Assembly: GCA_002392265.1 (NCBI GenBank)
Contig: DGGP01000093.1
Span: forward strand, 1-5,589
DNA length: 5,589 nucleotides
Reading direction: 5' to 3'
Origin: Firmicutes bacterium UBA3871
Lineage (GTDB): Bacteria > Bacillota > Clostridia > Peptostreptococcales > Anaerovoracaceae
Positions 1 through 3,266 of the stretch are shown piece by piece; position 1 is the first letter of the stretch; each line of letters opens with the position of its first letter. The position numbers were made by a program, and so were the translations under genes. The notes beneath the pieces are model-generated. The model was not told the origin of the DNA, did not search any database, and saw only the letters and a list, made by a program, of their open reading frames with translations.

Positions 1-374
1 GCGGCGCATTCTCCGGCAAGGACCCTACAAAGGTTGACCGTTCCGCAGCTTATGCAGCTCGCTATGCGGCAAAGAACGTTGTAGCGGCAGGCCTCGCTGA
101 CAAGTGCGAGATCCAGCTCGCTTACGCTATCGGTATTGCAAGACCTGTATCCATCATGGTTGACACGTTCGGCACAGGCAAGCTCGACGACGAAAAGATC
201 GCTGAAATCGTGGGCAAGGAATTCGACTTCCGTCCTGCAGCAATCATCCGCGACCTGAACCTCCGTCGTCCAATCTACCGTCAGACCGCAGCATACGGCC
301 ACTTCGGCAGAACCGACGTCGATCTCCCTTGGGAGCACACCGACAGAGTCAGCGATCTGAAGAAGTATCTGTAG
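1..374 (+). CDS. metK: S-adenosylmethionine synthetase (MetK), C-terminal part
   Basis: This is the 3' part of a methionine adenosyltransferase, the cytoplasmic enzyme that makes S-adenosylmethionine from methionine and ATP. The reading frame is open from base 3 and gives 123 residues, about the last third of a family usually near 390-400 residues; the start lies left of the window. The first residues, [20 protein letters not shown], are the end of the glycine-rich GGGAFSGKD signature and the following conserved segment. Further conserved stretches are [11 protein letters not shown], the [20 protein letters not shown] block and the PWEHTD ending near the C terminus. The gene ends at TAG 372-374 with no terminator behind it; the next gene starts 31 nt later, so the two are probably co-transcribed. 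Nothing looks broken. Confidence 0.97.
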   Translation, partial: GAFSGKDPTKVDRSAAYAARYAAKNVVAAGLADKCEIQLAYAIGIARPVSIMVDTFGTGKLDDEKIAEIVGKEFDFRPAAIIRDLNLRRPIYRQTAAYGHFGRTDVDLPWEHTDRVSDLKKYL

Positions 375-405
375 GAATAGCTGTAGAAATATCGGTAGGT
401 GAGAA

Positions 406-861
406 ATGTCAACAAATTACAAGCTTATGTCAGAGCAGCTGCGCTCTCTTTCGGAGGCGTCATCGCACTATATGCCCATGCTTTCAAATGCGTCAGCCAT
501 CCTCTATGACGGGATGGACGACCTCAACTGGGCGGGCTTTTACCTGATGAACGAAGGGGCTTTGCTCCTAGGACCGTTCCAGGGAAAGGTGGCCTGCGTT
601 CGCATAGAAATCGGGCGCGGCGTTTGCGGAACCGCAGTTGCGGAGGACAAAACCCAGCTGGTTAAAAATGTCCACGAATTTCCGGGTCACATTGCCTGTG
701 ACAGCGCGTCGAACTCGGAGATTGTCGTGCCAATACATTCGGGCGGCAAGATTGTGGGCGTCCTTGACATTGACAGCCCCAGCCTCGGACGCTTTGATGA
801 AGAGGATAGGATCGGCCTCGAGGGCTTCGTGAAGGTGCTCGAAGAGGTGACGGTTTTTTAG
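406..861 (+). CDS. msrC: Free methionine-R-sulfoxide reductase (GAF-domain, fRMsr type)
   Basis: A 151-residue single GAF-domain protein, the usual length for the family. It reduces free (not protein-bound) methionine-R-sulfoxide to methionine in the cytoplasm, normally with thioredoxin as reductant. The E. coli enzyme (YebR/MsrC) uses Cys84, Cys94 and Cys118; here Cys64, Cys74 and Cys98 occur with the same spacing of 10 and 24 residues. Other family landmarks are NWAGFYL (41-47), GPFQGK (56-61), GRGVCGTA (70-77), SEIVVPI (104-110) and LDIDSP (120-125). ATG 406 is preceded by AGGTGAG at 397-403. That matches the downstream part of the Shine-Dalgarno complement, so the very short 2-nt gap is acceptable. 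It lies 31 nt behind metK and is followed by a terminator. The pairing fits methionine repair feeding S-adenosylmethionine synthesis. Only the exact substrate is inferred from homology. Confidence 0.93.
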   Translation: MSTNYKLMSEQLRSLSEASSHYMPMLSNASAILYDGMDDLNWAGFYLMNEGALLLGPFQGKVACVRIEIGRGVCGTAVAEDKTQLVKNVHEFPGHIACDSASNSEIVVPIHSGGKIVGVLDIDSPSLGRFDEEDRIGLEGFVKVLEEVTVF

Positions 862-906
862 GGAATTGGGTTAGGATATTGAATGTGAAAACATCCCAAG
901 AAAACT

Positions 907-933
907 AAAGGCAGCTCGGAAGGGCTGCTTTTT
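907..933. terminator. Rho-independent terminator after metK-msrC, possibly bidirectional
   Basis: The arms GCAGCTC (911-917) and GGGCTGC (922-928) form a 7-bp stem with one T-G wobble, closed by a GGAA loop of GNRA type. It is followed by TTTTT (929-933) and preceded by AAAG, which can extend the stem. On the + strand it ends the metK-msrC unit. Read on the minus strand the hairpin lies just past the toxin stop codon (938-940) and is followed by a T-rich CTTTAGTTTTC, so it may also end the toxin-antitoxin transcript. Confidence 0.85.
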
Positions 934-937
934 GTGT

Positions 938-1249
938 TTAGTCATATTCAAATATCCCCTGCACGGCATCTGAGATATCCATGATTTTATCGTAAGGCAG
1001 GCTGTCAACCTTGATGCAAGCGCGCGCCTTTGGGTCAACCGTCTTTATTTGCTCGCATATAGCGGTCCCTTCCGTATCGGCATTTCCTTTTGCAACAATG
1101 TGGACAGGGCCTGCAGGGATGTCAGGTAGCATAGGACAAACATGAAACATGCCGGTAGCTCTGATAAATGCATTGTTGCTGACTATAATAAACAGCTTTT
1201 TCGGGAAGCTGTTTATTTTTATTATATCCCCTTGGCTAAACTTGTTCAT
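938..1249 (-). CDS. MazF/PemK-like toxin, variant without the usual catalytic loop
   Basis: A 103-residue protein resembling the MazF/PemK fold of endoribonuclease toxins. The N-terminal QGDIIKIN strand (6-13), IIVSNNAF (21-28), FHVCP (35-39), the GTAICEQIKTVDPKAR segment (61-76) and an IMDISDAVQGIF C-terminal helix follow the family order. Canonical MazF has a loop ending in G-x-R-P with the catalytic Arg, and a P-I-T motif with a catalytic Thr. Here the loop is replaced by a short SFPKK and the second site reads CPML, so neither residue is visible. ATG 1247-1249 is chosen because it overlaps the antitoxin stop (ATGA, 1246-1249) and has GGGAGAGAG just upstream; a start 10 codons earlier would overlap the antitoxin more. 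The pairing makes it a toxin of a type II module. Whether it cuts RNA is uncertain. Confidence 0.85.
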   Translation of the reverse strand: MNKFSQGDIIKINSFPKKLFIIVSNNAFIRATGMFHVCPMLPDIPAGPVHIVAKGNADTEGTAICEQIKTVDPKARACIKVDSLPYDKIMDISDAVQGIFEYD

Positions 1250-1488
1250 AAAATCTCTCTCCCTTCGGGTTCGCCCCAATCGAAGTCACAAACCGAAATT
1301 TTGCCGCCATATTCGGCCAACCGCTGTTCAAAAGTCTTGTGAACAAATTTCTTTTTGAGAATAATTGCGCCATTCTCTACTTCAAGCTCTAATACATCCG
1401 AGATATTCAGCTGTAACTGTGTGAGTATCTCCTTAGGGATTCTGATGCCTTGGCTGTTACCCCATGCTCTGATTGCTACCTGTTCCAT
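1246..1488 (-). CDS. MazE-type antitoxin (AbrB/SpoVT-like DNA-binding protein)
   Basis: An 80-residue antitoxin. Residues 1-45 are a swapped-hairpin AbrB/MazE DNA-binding domain: AIRAWGNSQGIRIPKEIL (5-22) is the family signature, followed by DVLELEVENGAIILKK (31-46). The C-terminal part (KTFEQRLAEYGG, then DFDWGEPEGREIL) matches the toxin-binding tail of MazE proteins, where a DWGEP-G motif is common. The start at 1488 is preferred over an upstream in-frame ATG at 1545 because a perfect GGAGGTGATT ribosome binding site lies just before it, and the longer version would start inside the promoter. It should neutralise the toxin encoded immediately downstream and repress its own operon through repeats at the promoter. 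The 4-base overlap with the toxin gene indicates translational coupling. Confidence 0.93.
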   Translation of the reverse strand: MEQVAIRAWGNSQGIRIPKEILTQLQLNISDVLELEVENGAIILKKKFVHKTFEQRLAEYGGKISVCDFDWGEPEGREIL

Positions 1489-1490
1489 AC

Positions 1491-1500
1491 AATCACCTCC
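1491..1500 (-). promoter_or_regulatory. Strong ribosome binding site that fixes the antitoxin start
   Basis: The minus strand reads GGAGGTGATT, fully complementary to the 3' end of 16S rRNA, two bases before ATG 1488. It decides for the 80-residue protein and against the longer frame that begins at 1545. Confidence 0.9.
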
Positions 1501-1501
1501 G

Positions 1502-1527
1502 TTATACTGTATATACATTATACTGTA
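1502..1527 (-). promoter_or_regulatory. Direct-repeat operator candidate of the toxin-antitoxin operon
   Basis: The 10-mer TTATACTGTA (+ strand) occurs at 1502-1511 and again at 1518-1527, 16 bp apart start to start. A self-complementary GTATATAC lies at 1509-1516. One copy covers the -10 box and the other lies at or just past the expected transcription start. This is the expected position for autorepression by a MazE-MazF complex. That it is the operator is inference. Confidence 0.6.
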
Positions 1528-1545
1528 AGACGTGATTTTTTTCAA
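1517..1545 (-). promoter_or_regulatory. Promoter of the mazEF-like operon
   Basis: On the minus strand TTGAAA (1545-1540) is followed after exactly 17 bp by a perfect TATAAT (1522-1517). Transcription should start near 1510, giving a 5' leader of about 20 nt. This is a strong vegetative-type promoter, as is usual for an autorepressed toxin-antitoxin unit. Confidence 0.88.
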
Positions 1546-1556
1546 TACGATTTCAT

Positions 1557-1655
1557 TTATCCCAAATGCTTCTTAGGAATAAACTCAATTCTCAGCGTTG
1601 TGTCCATTGCCTCAGCCAATCTTTTTAGCAAGGCTAGGCTGGGATTTCTGGTACC
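1557..1655 (-). pseudogene. Remnant of a HigA/XRE-type antitoxin gene (3' end only)
   Basis: The minus strand encodes 32 residues ending at TAA (1559-1557), beginning GTRNPSLALLKRLAEAM and ending DTTLRIEFIPKKHLG. This is the usual C-terminal end of HigA-like helix-turn-helix antitoxins: after the recognition helix, (S/G)x(x)NPSL-x-LL-K-R-LAEAM-x-x-x-L-R-I-E-F. An in-frame TAA at 1658-1656 directly precedes it, and upstream lies a perfect hairpin instead of a helix-turn-helix domain, so the N-terminal two thirds are missing. There is no start codon with a ribosome binding site, and no partner toxin is visible in the window. It was probably the last gene of an older toxin-antitoxin module. The mazEF-like promoter begins about 12 bp past its stop. 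The short length leaves some doubt, but the match runs through the whole segment. Confidence 0.7.
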
Positions 1656-1670
1656 TTAGCAAGCGTACAG

Positions 1671-1699
1671 TTCTAAGATTCCGATTTGGAATCTTAGAA
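1671..1699. repeat. Perfect 12-bp inverted repeat with 5-nt loop
   Basis: TTCTAAGATTCC (1671-1682) and GGAATCTTAGAA (1688-1699) are exact reverse complements separated by GATTT. There is no T-tract on either side, so it is not a standard terminator. It sits exactly where the antitoxin remnant loses its coding similarity and 11 bp before a terminator. It could mark an insertion or deletion boundary, an operator, or an RNA processing hairpin; the sequence does not decide. Confidence 0.75.
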
Positions 1700-1710
1700 T
1701 CGTGCAGGCA

Positions 1711-1735
1711 AAGCAGCCCGAAAGGGCTGCTTTTT
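1711..1735 (+). terminator. Rho-independent terminator, near-copy of the one at 907-933
   Basis: AAGCAGCCC (1711-1719) pairs with GGGCTGCTT (1724-1732) around a GAAA tetraloop (1720-1723), followed by T residues to 1735. With A1710 it makes a 10-bp stem. It is directed to the + strand, yet no + strand gene lies between this and the first terminator. The two terminators share 24 of 26 bases from the hairpin to TTTTTGTG. Confidence 0.85.
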
Positions 1736-1737
1736 GT

Positions 1738-1946
1738 GAATCTATGCACTAAACACGTGTATTATCTAAATGTAGTGCATAGAGTGCTTGCGATTTTTTG
1801 CGATTAGCAGCTGAAAATATGTACTATTTCATGGAATTCTATTGATTTAGTGCATAGCATTATCGGCTCCAAGCTGCATAATCATTGGCTTGAGCCGTTT
1901 TTATATGCACTATAAGCACGATTTTACGCATGTAGTGCATAGATTC
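1738..1946. repeat. Cluster of five TAGTGCATAG motifs with 14-bp terminal inverted repeats
   Basis: The decamer TAGTGCATAG occurs on the + strand at 1773-1782, 1848-1857 and 1933-1942, and in the opposite orientation at 1742-1751 (exact) and 1903-1912 (9 of 10). The outermost copies extend to a perfect 14-bp inverted repeat, GAATCTATGCACTA (1738-1751) and TAGTGCATAGATTC (1933-1946). The copies also form two local inverted pairs with 21- and 20-nt spacers (1742-1782 and 1904-1941). No credible coding frame crosses the segment. It could be a small non-autonomous mobile element, a structured RNA, or a cluster of sites for a DNA-binding protein. I cannot choose between these from sequence alone. 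Confidence 0.75.
1864..1902 (+). terminator. Terminator hairpin inside the repeat cluster
   Basis: CGGCTC-C-AAGC (1864-1874) pairs with GCTTGAGCCG (1888-1897), giving 10 base pairs with one bulged C, and is followed by TTTTT (1898-1902). It is a typical intrinsic terminator. It lies between two opposite TAGTGCATAG copies (1848-1856 and 1904-1912) that could pair around it. With no gene upstream on this strand, it implies a short untranslated transcript that begins within the repeat cluster or just before it. Confidence 0.75.
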
Positions 1947-2103
1947 GCCAAAGGCAGGGTTCGCGCAGTTAAGAACCATGTGGTATAACACAGATGGCGC
2001 GGATCAAGCGCGATAATTTAGACAACAATCATCGGTGCCTGCATCTGCATCTGGGGCGGCAGAAAGCTGCTCAAGTAATTTTTATTACAAGGGAAAGAAC
2101 ACA
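1947..2103. other. Gene-free spacer upstream of the Fic gene
   Basis: I see no convincing gene. Short frames exist: a 12-codon ATG frame from 1978, and an 18-codon frame without a start that ends ...WGGRKLLK at TAA 2076-2078. None has a ribosome binding site or recognisable similarity. The only clear structure is the first copy of the 23-bp direct repeat at 2058-2080 and a doubled TGCATC at about 2040-2051. The second frame may be the tail of a lost gene. Confidence 0.5.
2058..2080 (+). repeat. 23-bp direct repeat, left copy, flanking the Fic gene
   Basis: The segment beginning GGCAGAAAGCTGCTCAAG and ending TAATT is repeated without mismatch at 3101-3123. The two copies lie 1043 bp apart start to start and bracket the Fic gene with its promoter. 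This is the arrangement left by an integrated cassette or a recombination event. Confidence 0.85.
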
Positions 2104-2132
2104 TTGACTTTTAGGGAACTTTTTGCTACAAT
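2104..2132 (+). promoter_or_regulatory. Promoter of the Fic gene
   Basis: TTGACT (2104-2109) and TACAAT (2127-2132) are separated by exactly 17 bp. The predicted start is near 2139, which leaves a short leader of about 26 nt carrying the AAGGAG ribosome binding site (2153-2158). The promoter lies inside the bracketed segment, so the cassette brings its own expression signal. Confidence 0.87.
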
Positions 2133-2154
2133 TTGTTCAAGAAAGTTCCCTAAA
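2110..2154. promoter_or_regulatory. 13-bp dyad (operator candidate) over the Fic promoter
   Basis: TTTAGGGAACTTT (2110-2122) and AAAGTTCCCTAAA (2142-2154) are perfect reverse complements around a 19-bp centre. The left arm fills most of the spacer between -35 and -10, and the right arm lies just after the predicted start site and touches the ribosome binding site. Since transcription should begin between the arms, it cannot work as an RNA hairpin from this promoter and is better read as a DNA operator. The arm centres are 32 bp apart, about three helical turns. Confidence 0.75.
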
Positions 2155-2165
2155 GGAGACTAGAT

Positions 2166-3101
2166 ATGAATATGAAAGACGATATCAGAGATCTGATTCG
2201 TGAGAAAGGCGAGCTGGAAGCTAGACTAAAGCTTATTCCTTACGACGGTTCTCCGGAAGTCAAAGAAAATAAAAGCGGAAAGTATCTATATATCCGTAAA
2301 CGCGTAGCCGGTCGTCTCACTTCGACTTATGTGGATGTATATTCCGATGACCTGTATCAACTGCTCCTTCGCAATGCGAAAGAAGCAAGAGAAATCAAAA
2401 AACTGCTCCGAAGGGTTGAAAAGCAGCTTGCCGAGCTTGGTTACACCAAAGAAGAGCTGCCGGCGAATGTGATTGCGAACCTTGATTTCGCGCGTGCAAA
2501 TATTAAAACCAGCATTTACGATCAGGCCATACTGGAAGGCGTCTCGACTACGTTTCCGCAGACAGAGGACATAATCGAAAACGGCACCGTGAACGGAATG
2601 ACCGTGAGCGATGTGCAAAAGATTCTCAACCTAAAACATGCCTGGGAGTTCATTTTGGACGAGGACGTGATTCGGGCGGCTAGCGATTACTATCTGCTAT
2701 GCCACATAGCACGTCTGATAAATGAAGGATTTTACGCCGAAGGCGGCAGGCTCCGTGGCGTTCCGGTGACTATCGGCGGATCGAGTTATGCTCCGCCTCT
2801 TCCGATTGAACCTGATATTAAAGAAAGACTCCATGGCATCGTCTCTTCTGCAGGCTCCGACATAGACAAGGCGGTGGAGCTTTGCATGTATGTCATGAAA
2901 ACGCAGGCATTTATAGACGGCAACAAGAGGGCGGCGGTTATCTTTGCCAACCACTATCTGATTTCCAAGGGGCAAGGGCTCCTGGTCGTGCCGGAAAAAT
3001 ATGTTTCGGATTTCAAAAAACTGCTCATCGAGTATTACGAGGGCGAAGATATAGGAACAATACGCGAATTTTTAAAAAATCACTGCTGGATACGTTGTTA
3101 G
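2166..3101 (+). CDS. Fic-domain protein with His-to-Gln catalytic motif and basic N-terminal region
   Basis: A 311-residue protein. Residues 1-95 are rich in Lys/Arg, with a GKYLYIRKRVAGR segment (38-50) and a probable coiled-coil helix (about 68-92), suggesting a nucleic-acid-binding or dimerising region. Residues 105-311 form a Fic domain. ILEGVSTT (122-129) is at the site of the inhibitory (S/T)xxxE(G/N) helix with Glu124. RLRGVPVTIGG (195-205) fits the flap, and QAFIDGNKR (247-255) is the Fic motif. The usual motif is HxFx(D/E)GNxR, where His is the catalytic base for transferring AMP or another phosphate-containing group to a target hydroxyl. Here Gln247 replaces it, so ordinary AMPylation is doubtful. 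Lys254 replaces the common Gly, as in Doc toxins, and the second Arg of GNGRxxR is Val. Start ATG 2166 has AAGGAG 7 nt upstream; ATG 2172 is possible but too far. No terminator follows, so transcription may enter the aspartate kinase gene. Confidence 0.88.
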   Translation: MNMKDDIRDLIREKGELEARLKLIPYDGSPEVKENKSGKYLYIRKRVAGRLTSTYVDVYSDDLYQLLLRNAKEAREIKKLLRRVEKQLAELGYTKEELPANVIANLDFARANIKTSIYDQAILEGVSTTFPQTEDIIENGTVNGMTVSDVQKILNLKHAWEFILDEDVIRAASDYYLLCHIARLINEGFYAEGGRLRGVPVTIGGSSYAPPLPIEPDIKERLHGIVSSAGSDIDKAVELCMYVMKTQAFIDGNKRAAVIFANHYLISKGQGLLVVPEKYVSDFKKLLIEYYEGEDIGTIREFLKNHCWIRC

Positions 3102-3123
3102 GCAGAAAGCTGCTCAAGTAATT
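3101..3123 (+). repeat. 23-bp direct repeat, right copy, flanking the Fic gene
   Basis: Exact copy of 2058-2080. Its first base is the last base of the Fic stop codon (TAG 3099-3101), so the cassette ends flush with the gene. Five bases after it begins the -35 box of the aspartate kinase promoter. Confidence 0.85.
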
Positions 3124-3128
3124 CCCCG

Positions 3129-3157
3129 TAGACTTTCCTACATATATATGTTACAAT
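3129..3157 (+). promoter_or_regulatory. Extended -10 promoter of the aspartate kinase operon
   Basis: TAGACT (3129-3134) and TACAAT (3152-3157) are 17 bp apart, and TG at 3149-3150 one base before the -10 makes it an extended -10 promoter. Transcription should start near 3164, giving a leader of about 100 nt before the GTG start. Confidence 0.8.
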
Positions 3158-3181
3158 ACAAGGGATGAATACTATGCAAGA

Positions 3182-3232
3182 CCGAAAAAACTGAATCAAA
3201 ATTTTTCGGCGATAGTCTATGCAGGCTATCGC
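3182..3232 (+). promoter_or_regulatory. Two consecutive hairpins in the aspartate kinase leader
   Basis: Hairpin 1 pairs CCGAAAAA (3182-3189) with TTTTTCGG (3202-3209). Hairpin 2 pairs GCGATAG (3209-3215) with CTATCGC (3226-3232) and is followed by a T-rich but interrupted TGTTTGT. They share base 3209, so they stack or compete. The region is much too short for a lysine riboswitch. An attenuator is possible, but the T-tract is weak. Confidence 0.5.
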
Positions 3233-3254
3233 TGTTTGTATTGCAAGGAAACAT

Positions 3255-3259
3255 AGGAG
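3255..3259 (+). promoter_or_regulatory. Ribosome binding site that fixes the aspartate kinase GTG start
   Basis: AGGAG lies 7 nt before GTG 3267. The frame can be extended upstream to an ATG at 3219, but that ATG lies in the loop of leader hairpin 2, has no ribosome binding site, and adds residues unlike aspartate kinases, whose chains start a few residues before KFGG. Confidence 0.85.
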
Positions 3260-3266
3260 TCACACA

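Noticed and set aside
1738..1946. Retron-like msr-msd RNA, suggested by the 14-bp complementary ends
   Set aside because: There is no reverse transcriptase gene in the window, and the internal structure contains an ordinary terminator.
1738..1946. CRISPR array, suggested by repeated decamers
   Set aside because: The repeats are only 10-14 bp, occur in both orientations and have unequal spacers; no cas genes are present.
1978..2078. Short frames in the spacer upstream of the Fic gene (12 and 18 codons)
   Set aside because: Neither has a ribosome binding site or recognisable similarity; the second has no start codon.
3165..3194. Leader peptide MNTMQDRKN upstream of lysC, as for attenuation
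   Set aside because: It has no usable ribosome binding site because the predicted transcript starts at about its ATG, and its codons are not rich in lysine, threonine or methionine.
3154..3243. 8-bp complement CAATACAA / TTGTATTG around the lysC leader as an RNA stem
   Set aside because: The left arm lies within the -10 region, upstream of the predicted transcription start, so it would not be in the RNA.
3124..3266. Lysine riboswitch in front of lysC
   Set aside because: The leader is about 100 nt, whereas the lysine riboswitch needs roughly 170 nt or more, and none of its five-helix layout is visible.
3219..3266. Upstream ATG start for aspartate kinase
   Set aside because: The extra 16 residues do not resemble the family, the ATG lies in a leader hairpin loop without a ribosome binding site, and GTG 3267 has AGGAG at the proper distance.
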